Below are positions 47,719 through 55,927 of a stretch of 64,000 nt of DNA, piece after piece. The translations under genes were made by a program, and so were the position numbers. This DNA comes from SIAJ01 sp963773845 (GTDB lineage: Bacteria; Planctomycetota; Planctomycetia; Gemmatales; Gemmataceae): NCBI GenBank assembly GCA_963773845.1, contig CAVZCU010000012.1:1488001-1552000 (forward strand), written 5' to 3'. The notes beneath the pieces were generated by a model that made no database searches, had not been told where the DNA came from, and saw only the letters and a list, made by a program, of their open reading frames with translations. How positions within the stretch are numbered: the first letter of the stretch is position 1; every line of letters starts with the position of its first letter.

Positions 47719-48156
47719 TCACTTCTTCGCTCGCCGCAAGTAGTAGATGGTCAGGTTTTTCGCCGGCTCGATCTTGGTCGGCGGATCCGTGCCTTGGTCG
47801 ACGAACGCAACCTTGAGTGTGTCGCCCGCGAGTTTGTACAGGCAGATCCATTTGTCCTTCGCCCGGCCATGTAGCCACTTCATCCGCCGCGGCGACGATT
47901 GCGGATCGAGCGAGTAAGTCGCGACCATTGCATTGCCTTGGCCGTTCGTGATGCCGCAAGTGCCGTCGGCGTCGAAGTGGAAAGTCGTGGTGGCGGGGTT
48001 TTCGCCCTGCGACACAGCGCCATGCAGCGACAGCGATTCCAGCGTCCACACGCCCAGGATGCGCGTGCGGTCGTCCTTGTTCTTCTCCTTCAGCGCCGGG
48101 GCTGCCACACTCGCAAGAGCGGGAATTAGCAGCCAGGCAATCGCAATCGCACGCAT
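47719..48156 (-). CDS. TIGR03067-like secreted protein
   Basis: A 145-residue protein with signal peptide MRAIAIAWLLIPALASVAAPA (ATG 48156, GGAG upstream). The mature part has the lipocalin-like pattern of planctomycete TIGR03067 proteins: ILGVWTLESLSLHG, FHFDADGTCGI, ATYSLDPQSSPRRMKWL, and GDTLKVAFVDQGTDPPTKI. Function is unknown for the family. It is the last of three minus-strand genes with the retropepsin pair. Confidence 0.8.
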   Translation of the reverse strand: MRAIAIAWLLIPALASVAAPALKEKNKDDRTRILGVWTLESLSLHGAVSQGENPATTTFHFDADGTCGITNGQGNAMVATYSLDPQSSPRRMKWLHGRAKDKWICLYKLAGDTLKVAFVDQGTDPPTKIEPAKNLTIYYLRRAKK

Positions 48157-48242
48157 GGATCGCTCCGATGATTTCACTTTATATGCACAATCCTGGCGTC
48201 ACCACTGACGGCTTCTCCTGGCCGGCCCATTCAGCAGCCGCA

Positions 48243-48710
48243 CTATGCCACTGTCCCCGGAAATGACCGATTCACCTCCAATCGCACGAGTCGATCGTCG
48301 CCTAGGAATGTCGCGTCGAAGAATTCAAGGGTGCCGCTGAAACCGAGGATCGGATATCGAATCGGGGCTTGCGAGAACGCGACGACTGCTGGCCAGCGAC
48401 AAACTTGAATGCCGTCCGATAGCTCAAGTTCTACGTCGCCAAACCGGAGCGGATGGGCTTGGCCCCGCCAGCGAAGGCCGTGTCCGGTCGGCGAATGCAA
48501 ATTTACGCCGATCAGGCCCGCAACCGCCAATGGAAACACCGTGTCGTCCGCCCCCGAATCGAGAACAGCTCGCGAGAAACCCCTCTGTTTTCCTGTCGGA
48601 CCAATTAACAGAACCGGAACGAGCGGCCGCCAGCGAACGGTTGCGGCCGGAGACAGCGACGGAGGTGGCGGGCCGCTGAGCGGCTCGTCCTGGTAAGCGA
48701 ACTGCAACAT
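48243..48710 (-). CDS. Retropepsin-like aspartic protease domain protein
   Basis: A 155-residue protein starting at ATG 48710, overlapping the stop of the upstream small gene (TAATG). The single active-site motif VLDSGADDTVFPLAVA (about 61-76) and the later hydrophobic GFSGTLEFFDATFLG fit retroviral-type aspartyl proteases, which act as dimers. PVLLIGPTGKQRGF forms the first strand pair. Whether it cleaves proteins here is unknown. The tight coupling to the 77-residue gene suggests a two-gene unit. Confidence 0.82.
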   Translation of the reverse strand: MLQFAYQDEPLSGPPPPSLSPAATVRWRPLVPVLLIGPTGKQRGFSRAVLDSGADDTVFPLAVAGLIGVNLHSPTGHGLRWRGQAHPLRFGDVELELSDGIQVCRWPAVVAFSQAPIRYPILGFSGTLEFFDATFLGDDRLVRLEVNRSFPGTVA

Positions 48711-48943
48711 TAATCGTGTTCGGCCGCGCCTAGATAAAAGTCGCCGCACTCGACTCGTTCCAACCCAACGTTGTTCGGGTCCTCTCCAGCCGCGACGACC
48801 AGAGAATCGAGAGCCGCCAGGTCGGCGTGGCCAGCGATGATCCGCCGACCATCGGGGCTGATGGCAATCCACTGTCCCTGGTGCTTCAAAAGTTCGCAGT
48901 GCGGGATTCGAGCTCGGTTCGCCTGAAATTCCTTCAATTGCAT
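48710..48943 (-). CDS. Small DUF5678-like protein coupled to the retropepsin gene
   Basis: A 77-residue protein from ATG 48943 (GGAAGG 9 nt upstream). The core HQGQWIAISPDGRRIIAGHADL followed by LDSLVVAAGEDPNNVGLERV resembles short planctomycete/cyanobacterial proteins of the DUF5678 kind, from memory. Its stop overlaps the start of the retropepsin gene. The longer frame up to 49177 has no coding look and runs into the lipoprotein gene. Function unknown. Confidence 0.75.
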   Translation of the reverse strand: MQLKEFQANRARIPHCELLKHQGQWIAISPDGRRIIAGHADLAALDSLVVAAGEDPNNVGLERVECGDFYLGAAEHD

Positions 48944-49121
48944 AAGACAAATCCTTCCGCCATTCTCCGGAGCTACGGGTTCAATGTCTCTAATTCTACC
49001 GCGAAACGTGCGAGCTCTCAACGCCGGCTGGCAGCCGATTTCATGACCTCCCAATGCTCCATCGGGTCCGCCGTTCTCGTCGGTAATCAAATCAACAAGA
49101 CCAGTTGCAGACTCGGTCCCA

Positions 49122-49751
49122 CTAACCCTTTTCAATCGCCGTCGACGGTACCCGAAACTGAAAGCTTCCCCGCACACCGCAATTTGCTCCGGGTAGATCG
49201 AGATCGAGATGCCTCGCCTTCGGGTTCGGGACCTCGAACAATAACAAGTCAGTGATAGTTTTCCCCGGCGTCAACGTGTCGAGAGTCGTGCGATCCTTGA
49301 CATTGTTGCCGAATCCCAACGTCACGCGCTTCAGCTCGACGCCTGAATCGTCGACCAGTTTTGCAACGGTCTTGGCGGCATCAAGGTCCGGAACCCAGGT
49401 GCTATAAGGCGATGGCCGTTTGTCGCTGATGTTCTCGATGCGAAGCAATACCATCAGCCGCGGCTCTTTCGAATAGTCGATCGAGCCATCCGTCTGCTTG
49501 AGCGGCACCTTGCCAACGCTGACTTTGCGCACGGTCACGCGGATGTGCGAAAGCGTATACGGCTCGCCGACGCCGGTGCGGCCTGTGGTTGATGCGGGCT
49601 TGGTCGTTTTCGCGACCCCGGTGGTCAACTCAACGATGGGCGTGGTCATCGAGGCCGCCGTGGTCGACGATACCTTGACCGCCGAACCTGGCCGCTGATC
49701 GCAAGCGGCGAAAGGTATCAGGAGAAGGAAGGGGAACAATCGACGGGCCAT
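49122..49751 (-). CDS. Putative lipoprotein, DUF4352-like
   Basis: A 209-residue protein. MARRLFPFLLLIPFAAC gives a lipobox (FAAC), so the mature protein should be lipid-anchored. A Thr/Ala-rich linker precedes a single beta-sandwich domain with VGEPYTLSHIRVTVRKVSVG, PRLMVLLRIENISDKRPSPY and TITDLLLFEVPNP, the pattern of DUF4352-type domains. Role unknown. Confidence 0.7.
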   Translation of the reverse strand: MARRLFPFLLLIPFAACDQRPGSAVKVSSTTAASMTTPIVELTTGVAKTTKPASTTGRTGVGEPYTLSHIRVTVRKVSVGKVPLKQTDGSIDYSKEPRLMVLLRIENISDKRPSPYSTWVPDLDAAKTVAKLVDDSGVELKRVTLGFGNNVKDRTTLDTLTPGKTITDLLLFEVPNPKARHLDLDLPGANCGVRGSFQFRVPSTAIEKG

Positions 49752-49826
49752 TACCGCAACCCATTGGAGAATGCAGGATGCTCTGAATTGGCGACCGGGA
49801 CAGCGTGTCCCGCTGGTTGTCGTAGC

Positions 49827-49935
49827 GACAAGCTGCCAGCTTGTCAGCTTGGGATTGGCACACAAGCTGGCAGCTTGTGGCTACATTGGCGTCGGCAGCT
49901 TGTGGGCTACATTGGCGCTGGCAGCACGTGGCCAC
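49827..49935. repeat. Clustered ACAAGCTGCCAGCTTGT palindromes
   Basis: A 19-nt palindrome with 9-bp arms at 49827-49845 (GACAAGCTG/CAGCTTGTC), a second at 49861-49879 (CACAAGCTG/CAGCTTGTG), then two partial copies with GGCTACATTGGCG between. It fills the space between the AAA ATPase 3' end and the lipoprotein start. Confidence 0.75.
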
Positions 49936-49945
49936 TTCAGGACCT

Positions 49946-50979
49946 TCAGAAATTCAAATTCCTGAGCGGCGGCAGTTCGCCTCGGTCGTAGTACTTGTCG
50001 TCTTCGTTTTCCAGGCGATAGCGATAGGCGTCGTCTTTGCGGCCGTTGCCTTGACGGCGGACAAGCTTTTCCTCGTACGCCCGGTTCAGCCATTCGTAGA
50101 GCGTCACTGCCGATGGCCTCTCCAGATCGGCCGGCCAATCCATCAGCAACTCGTGATGCGTCGCCGCCTGCTTCCGCTTCGACAGGATCGCGTGCAGGAT
50201 TTTCCAGTTCTCCCGGAAGCGAACAGCCAGCGGATCGCCGAGAAAGCGGAAGCTGCCTTGTTGGTCCCATTCGTAGACGGTCCGCCGCGGCGTCTCTGGG
50301 AAGCGCGACACGGCGAAGAGTTTGCGGCGGCGTTCGTCGCTGTGGAGCGCGCCGAAGCTGGTCAACTCCACGATGATGTCCACCGCTGCCAAGAGCCCGC
50401 CGTGGCCGCGAGCGCTGCATCCCTCCTCGGCCCGTTTCTTGCGCGGGTGGTGCAAGATCACGACTCCGGCCCCGCCGTCGGTCAGACACTGTAAGGGGTC
50501 GAGCATCAGTTGCAACGAGTTCAAATCGTTCTCGGTGCTGCCGGGCAGGAACTTCGCCAGCGAGTCGATGACCATGAGGTCGAGTTGCCCGGCGGCTTGC
50601 GCCTCCATGGCGAGTTCGATCAGCTGATCCCATTGCTCGGGCGTCGGCCGGTGCGGGAACGGGCGGCTGAGCAATCGGCAGTGCCCGCCGAGCGGCATGC
50701 GGCGGACGCGCTCGGCCCAGGTCTCGCGCGGCTCCTCGGACACGTAGAGCATCTTGCCGGGTGCGACCGTGCGGTCGAGGAACTTGCCGCCCGTGGCGAA
50801 TTGTTGCAACAGGCCAGTGATCAGCGTGGTCTTGCCCGCCTTCCACCGGCTCGTGAAGAGCGTGATGTTGCGCGCGCGACGAGGCCGTGCCATAGCCATT
50901 CGATCTCCGACGGAGCCGCCGGCGTATCGAGCTGGTCCATGGGAAGGGGGATGAGCGAGGTGGCATACGAAGTAGTCAT
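49946..50979 (-). CDS. AAA ATPase of the RepA/AAA_25 type, one frameshift
   Basis: About 345 residues. ATG 50979 starts MTTSYATSLIPLPMDQL and SEIEWLWHGLVARG, then a -1 change near 50875 joins NITLFTSRWKAGKTTLITGLL (Walker A). Further: LYVSEEPRETWAERV, LDLMVIDSLAKFLPG (Walker B), GVVILHHPRKK and GHGGLLAAVD. The C-terminal part (about 245-345) looks like a winged helix with KRKQAATHHELLMDWP. This is the RecA-like fold of RepA/DnaB-type helicases found in plasmids, phages and integrated elements. No partner replication gene is adjacent. Two iteron-like direct repeats lie just upstream. Confidence 0.82.
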
Positions 50980-51000
50980 TTGAGGTCTCGCAAGAATTGA

Positions 51001-51032
51001 TTCGGAAATGTTGGGCTATTTCGGAAAAGTTG
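51001..51032. repeat. Two iteron-like direct repeats upstream of the AAA ATPase
   Basis: TTCGGAAATGTTG (51001-51013) and TTCGGAAAAGTTG (51020-51032), 19 nt apart and 22 nt upstream of the AAA ATPase start. They could be operator or replication-initiator sites; with only two copies this is weak. Confidence 0.4.
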
Positions 51033-51123
51033 AATTCGTTTTGAGAGGTGTGGGGCGGGGGCGACCGAAATCAATTTGACCCGGAATCGGGGGAGGGGGG
51101 AATGTCAGTAGGTACCATGACCC

Positions 51124-52929
51124 TCAGGCCCCGCCGTGGTTGCCGCGGCGCTGCCGAGTAGGTCCCGTATGCGGCTGGGCCAGATTCAGGGCCGAGTTGA
51201 TCAAGCCAATATGCGTGAAGGCCTGGGGAAAGTTGCCGACCAGCCGACGGGTCACCGGATCGTATTCTTCACTAAGCAGGCCCACCTCGTTCCGCAAGGC
51301 GAGCAGGCGCTCGAACACGGCGGTTGCCTCGTCGTGCCGGCCTTCCAGGGCGAGATTATCCGCGTACCAGAACGTGCACGGCAGGAATGTGCCTTCGCCG
51401 GCGGGCAAGCCGTCTTCCGTCACATTCGTGTCATACCGTGCGACGAATCCGTCGTGCATCAAGTGCTTCTCGATAGCGGCCACCGTCCCCTTGATGCGTG
51501 CGTCGTCCGGCGGCAAGAAGCCAACCAGGGGCATGACAAGTAAACTCGCGTCCAGAGCCTCGGAGCCATAGGCCTGAACGAAGCTGTTGGAGGAACTGTT
51601 GAATCCCTCGCGACATACCTGGGCGTGGATTTGGTCGCGCGTATTGCGCCACTGCGACAGAGGGCCTCGCCACCAGCCGCGCTCGACCGATTTCACGGCC
51701 CGATCGAACGCGACCCACGCCATGACCCGCGAGTGGACGAAGCGTTGCCGGGGCGCGCGAATCTCCCAAATGCCATCGTCGGGTTGATCCCAATTGTGTT
51801 CCAGCCATTCGAGCAGCTTGCGGCTGACCCGCCAGTCGTCTTCGAGCGGCGCCAGTCCGGCCTGCCGGGCCTGGAAAAGCGCGTCGAAGACTTCGCCATA
51901 AACATCGAGCTGTAGTTGGTTATGCGCTGCGTTGCCGACACGCACGGGCTTCGAGTTCTCGTAGCCCGGAAGCCAGGAGACGTCCCACTCGGTCAACCGG
52001 CGCTCGCCGGCGAGTCCATACATGATTTGCGTGGTGCCCGGATCGCCGGCAACGGCGCGCATGAGCCACGAACGCCACGCGCCGGCCTCATCGGTATAGC
52101 CGCAGTTGATCAGGGCTAGAAGCGACAGCGTCGCGTCGCGCAGCCAGGAGTAGCGGTAGTCCCAGTTGCGAATGCCGCCGATCGATTCGGGCAGCGAGGT
52201 CGTCGGCGCCGCGACGATGCCGCCGGTTGGTTCGTACGTGAGAGCCTTGAGGACGATCAGCGATCGAACGACCGCCTCGCGATAAGGGCCCTTGTAAGTG
52301 CCGCGCACCGTCCACTCGCGCCACCAACTTTCGGTTTCCTGAAGTGCGACCGCCGAATCGGCAATCATCGTTCCCTTGCGATGGGAAGGACGATAGTTGA
52401 GCGTGAATGGGAACCGATCGCCGCGATTAACCTCGAAGTCGGCGACGGTCGTGAAATTGTGGCCGCGCATCGGCACGGGAGAAATCACATCGACGGAATC
52501 GGGCCCGGCGATGGCGGAAATGCCGCAATCGGTGCGATGAACCCAAGGGACGGTTGAGCCATAGTCGAAGCGAAGAATCAATTCGGAGTGCATGTGCACC
52601 CGCCCCTCGCGACCTTCGACAAGCCGGACCAGATTGGGATCGCGATCGCGGGCGGGCATGAAGTCGATGACGGCGACCTTGCCTTCGGCCGTCTCGAATT
52701 CAGTTTCGAGCACCAGTGTGTCATCCCGATATTGCCGACGGACGTTTTTGACCGCTCCTTTGGGCGCTATTAGCCAGCGGCCATGTTGCGGCGTACCGAG
52801 GAGTGCAGCAAAGCAGGCCTGCGAATCGAATCGGGGCAAGCAAAGCCAGTCGATTGAGCCATCTTTGCCAACCAAGGCGGCCGTCTGACAATCGCCAATC
52901 AGTGCATAATCTTCGATCCGCGACGGCAT
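51124..52929 (-). CDS. GH15 glucoamylase/trehalase-like glycoside hydrolase
   Basis: A 601-residue cytoplasmic enzyme. The N-terminal beta-sandwich opens IEDYALIGDCQTAALVGKDGSIDWLCLPRFDS, the hallmark of this GH15 branch. The (alpha/alpha)6 barrel carries GIRNWDYRYSWLRDATL (substrate-binding Arg/Trp and the Asp region), IMYGLAGERRLTEWDV (acid Glu region) and GTFLPCTFWYADNLAL. It hydrolyses terminal glucose from maltodextrin or trehalose. With treZ and the debranching enzyme at the left end it may belong to the same metabolism, though 47 kb away. Confidence 0.95.
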   Translation of the reverse strand: MPSRIEDYALIGDCQTAALVGKDGSIDWLCLPRFDSQACFAALLGTPQHGRWLIAPKGAVKNVRRQYRDDTLVLETEFETAEGKVAVIDFMPARDRDPNLVRLVEGREGRVHMHSELILRFDYGSTVPWVHRTDCGISAIAGPDSVDVISPVPMRGHNFTTVADFEVNRGDRFPFTLNYRPSHRKGTMIADSAVALQETESWWREWTVRGTYKGPYREAVVRSLIVLKALTYEPTGGIVAAPTTSLPESIGGIRNWDYRYSWLRDATLSLLALINCGYTDEAGAWRSWLMRAVAGDPGTTQIMYGLAGERRLTEWDVSWLPGYENSKPVRVGNAAHNQLQLDVYGEVFDALFQARQAGLAPLEDDWRVSRKLLEWLEHNWDQPDDGIWEIRAPRQRFVHSRVMAWVAFDRAVKSVERGWWRGPLSQWRNTRDQIHAQVCREGFNSSSNSFVQAYGSEALDASLLVMPLVGFLPPDDARIKGTVAAIEKHLMHDGFVARYDTNVTEDGLPAGEGTFLPCTFWYADNLALEGRHDEATAVFERLLALRNEVGLLSEEYDPVTRRLVGNFPQAFTHIGLINSALNLAQPHTGPTRQRRGNHGGA

Positions 52930-53000
52930 GGCATTTCCTAAATCGGGCGACGCGAGAATTCGTCATAATGCCTGTACATGCATGCGGCAGACCAGCGAGT

Positions 53001-54404
53001 CTATTTTTTTCGCCCGGGCTTTGCCTTCGAACGAAGTTGTTCAGGCGTCACTGGAACTGCCCGCTGCGGGTGCTCGACGGTCAGCGGTAAATTGTCACCA
53101 AAATGTGTCTGCAACTTCTCAAGCCGCGCGAGCAGGTTCCCAACCCGTTCCCGATTTGCCGGCAACTCCGCGAGATTCTCCATCTCATCGGGGTCCGATG
53201 CCAAATCGAATAGTTGAGTGAAATTGACGGCGGGATAGCGGATCAGCTTCCAGCCAGCATCGCGAATGGCTCGCTGCTTATCGCGATAAGCGAGCATGAG
53301 ATCTGATCGCGCGGCCGCCGCCTTGCCTTCGAGCACGTGGCGGAAGCTCTGGCCGTCGATCTTCCCGGGAATCTTCGCCTGCACCATGTCGCAGATGGTC
53401 GGATAGATGTCGAACAGGTAAACAAGCGCGTCCGAGTGGCCGTGCGTGACTCCGGGTCCGGCGAACACCAGCGGGCATTTCATAGCCTCCTCGTAGAGGC
53501 TCTGCTTGCCGAGCAGTCCGTGACTGCCGACGGCGATTCCCTGGTCGGCCGAGAAGATGAACAGGGTGTTGTCGAGTTGGCCGGCCTGTTTGATCGACTG
53601 AATCAGTCGACCCATGTGAAAATCGAGGGCGGTGACGGTGGCATAGTAGTCGAGCAGCGTGTGCCGGACATCTTTCTTCGTTCGCGGCCAGGGCAGGAGT
53701 TGTTCGTCGCGAACGACCAGCTCGCCGTTGTCGAACGGATGGATCGGCAGAGAATTCCTCGGAAGCGGGATCTTGCTCGGGTCGTATTGGTCGAGATATT
53801 TCTTGGCGGCAACGCGCGGATCGTGCGGATTGCCAAACGCCAGGTACATGAACACCGGTCGGGGATCTTTGTTCGATTTCCAGAAGGCAATTGCCTCGTC
53901 GACGATTTCCTTCCCAGGCTCGCCGCTCTTGCGTTCGGCCTCGTCGTTTTTCAGATACTTGTTGATCTCAAATTTCGCGTGAATGAGCGTCGCTGAATTG
54001 CCGTGCTTACCGTGGTGATAGGTCAGGTAGCCAGCGTCTTTCATGCTCAAGGGGAAGTTCGGACCCTCGCCGGGCGAGAGCAACCCTTTCGGCGCCTTTG
54101 TCCCAGGAGGGACGAAGTCCTTCCAGCGAAAGTAGGCATTACCGCTCAGGAGCATGTTCCGGCTGGGCGTGCAGACGGCAGCGGAGTTGCCGCCGAAACA
54201 GTACGCGTTCGAGATGGTGAACCCGCGGCGGACCAGCGCATCGAGATTCGGCGTCCTGGCCACCGGATTGCCGAGCGCGCCGATCGTGTCGGCACGCATG
54301 TCGTCCGCGAATAGAAAGACGACGTTGGGCCGCCTGACCGGCTCGCCAGCGAATGCCGCCGAGGGTGTGAGAGCAAGAACCACCGAGAGAATAAACCACC
54401 TCAT
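53001..54404 (-). CDS. Secreted sulfatase
   Basis: A 467-residue exported sulfatase with signal peptide MRWFILSVVLALTPSAAFA. Metal site NVVFLFADDMRAD, formylglycine motif VCTPSRNMLLSG (Cys about 78), YHHGKHGN and LFIFSADQGIAVGSHGLLGKQ are in the expected order. The cysteine must be converted to formylglycine by a maturase not encoded here. Probably removes sulfate from an algal or animal polysaccharide; substrate unknown. First of three consecutive minus-strand sulfatase genes. Confidence 0.95.
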   Translation of the reverse strand: MRWFILSVVLALTPSAAFAGEPVRRPNVVFLFADDMRADTIGALGNPVARTPNLDALVRRGFTISNAYCFGGNSAAVCTPSRNMLLSGNAYFRWKDFVPPGTKAPKGLLSPGEGPNFPLSMKDAGYLTYHHGKHGNSATLIHAKFEINKYLKNDEAERKSGEPGKEIVDEAIAFWKSNKDPRPVFMYLAFGNPHDPRVAAKKYLDQYDPSKIPLPRNSLPIHPFDNGELVVRDEQLLPWPRTKKDVRHTLLDYYATVTALDFHMGRLIQSIKQAGQLDNTLFIFSADQGIAVGSHGLLGKQSLYEEAMKCPLVFAGPGVTHGHSDALVYLFDIYPTICDMVQAKIPGKIDGQSFRHVLEGKAAAARSDLMLAYRDKQRAIRDAGWKLIRYPAVNFTQLFDLASDPDEMENLAELPANRERVGNLLARLEKLQTHFGDNLPLTVEHPQRAVPVTPEQLRSKAKPGRKK

Positions 54405-54427
54405 CGGGAGCCCTCCATTCCCTTCCT

Positions 54428-55856
54428 CTAATGTAGGCGGCGCTTCAACTCCGCCACGATCTTTTTCGATCCGGGGTCACTCGCTAGGTTTTTCAACTCG
54501 CCCGGATCAGTCTGGTAGTCGTAAAGTTGCGCTCCACGTTTGCCGTCGTCCCATTCCGTGTACCGATAGCGATCCGTGCGAATGCTGCGGCCCATGAACC
54601 GGTTGCCCTTCTTGGGGGTCTTCGCACCTGTCATGGTCGGCGTACCGCGCGAAACTTGCGTGAAAGCCGGCAGGTCCCAGGCATGCTTCGGATCGTCGAG
54701 CAGCGGCTTCAAACTCATGCCATCGGTCTTCGGCGCTTCGAGCCCGCACAACTCGGCAAGCGTTGCGTGCAGGTCGACGAGTTCAACAATTCGCGAACAG
54801 ACCTGGCCATTGCTTTTCGACCGCGGATCGAGAATGATTAACGGCACGCGGGTGGAATTCTCGAACAGGCTCATCTTCTGCCATAGGCCGTGCTCGCCCA
54901 AGTGGTAGCCATGATCGCTGATGAAGACGACGATGGTCTTGTTGGCCAGTTTCAAGTCCTCCAGCGTTTTCAACACAATGCCGACCTGGGCATCCATGAA
55001 CGAGGCACTTGCCCGATAAGCCTGGATGGCCTGCCGGCGCAGGTCATCCGTCAGTTGATCCTGCTCCTTCTTGTGACTAGCGAATGCCGGCGCCGGGGCG
55101 CTTTTCCAGTGATCGGGCGGAACCTTTGGCAATTCAATCTGGTCGGCTGGGTGCAGCCCGAAGTATTTCTTCGGGCGCGACATAGGGCGTATGCGGGCGG
55201 AAGAAACCACAGCCGATGAAGAATGGGCGATCCGCAAACTGCTTCAACAGCTTCGATACCTCGATGGCAATCTTGCCGTCGGTCTGTTCCGCGTCGGTCC
55301 CCTCGGCGGCGAGCCAACTCAGCGTCGCGCCGAATCGAGCGGAGCCTTTGGCCTTCGGGAGCAGCGTGAAAATCATGTCCTCGTCGTCCTTATCCCTGCC
55401 GCGAGGGTTGACTACTTTCTCCCAGCTCTCCGGATCATCGAGTCCATTGGTGCCGATCTGCCCGGGAACGCCGTAGTGGTACAACTTTCCAACGCGGGCC
55501 ACCGTGTAGCCAGCCTTGCGAAACGTTTGCGGCAGGCTTTGGGCGTTAGGCACGTTCTTGCGGAACTGCGTGGAGTTCTCGTAAACGCGTGTCGTGTCCG
55601 GGCGCAAACCGGTCAAGAAACTGGCTCGGCTAGGATTGCACAGAGGAAACTGGCAATAAGCATGGTCGAAGCGAATGGCCCGCTTGGCCAGGGCATCGAC
55701 ATTGGGAGTGTGGTGCGGGCCGCCATAGCAGCCGAGCGCGTTGTTGGTCAGGTCGTCCGAGACGATGAACAAGACGTTCATCTTCTGCGGCGGGTCGGCG
55801 GCATAGCTGCACGTGAAGCCGAACAGTAAGCATGGAACCAAGAGTAGCCATCGCAT
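54428..55856 (-). CDS. Secreted iduronate-2-sulfatase-like sulfatase, one frameshift
   Basis: About 475 residues. Start ATG 55856 (GGGGAG upstream) with signal peptide MRWLLLVPCLLFGFTCSYA. NVLFIVSDDLTNNALGCYGG and FPLCNPSRASFLTG (CxPSR) lie in the first frame, with GKLYHYGVPG. A +1 change near 55176 leads to KKYFGLHPADQIELP, VVFISDHGYHLGEHGLWQKMS and SIRTDRYRYTEWDDGK. The DHGYHLGEHGLW block is typical of the iduronate-2-sulfatase-like subgroup common in planctomycetes. Confidence 0.92.
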
Positions 55857-55887
55857 CCGGATTCTCCCCAAACAGGTGCAAACTCAA

Positions 55888-55914
55888 GTAGGACGGATTG
55901 CCAATCCGTCCTAC
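55888..55914. repeat. Perfect palindrome GTAGGACGGATTG
   Basis: 13-bp arms (55888-55900 and 55902-55914) around one base, between two minus-strand sulfatase genes. It has the same near-zero-loop form as the palindrome at 14677. Confidence 0.8.
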
Positions 55915-55927
55915 GTACGCAATGCGC

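Noticed and set aside
51001..51032. Replication origin
   Set aside because: Only two short direct repeats, and no AT-rich region, DnaA boxes or partner genes.
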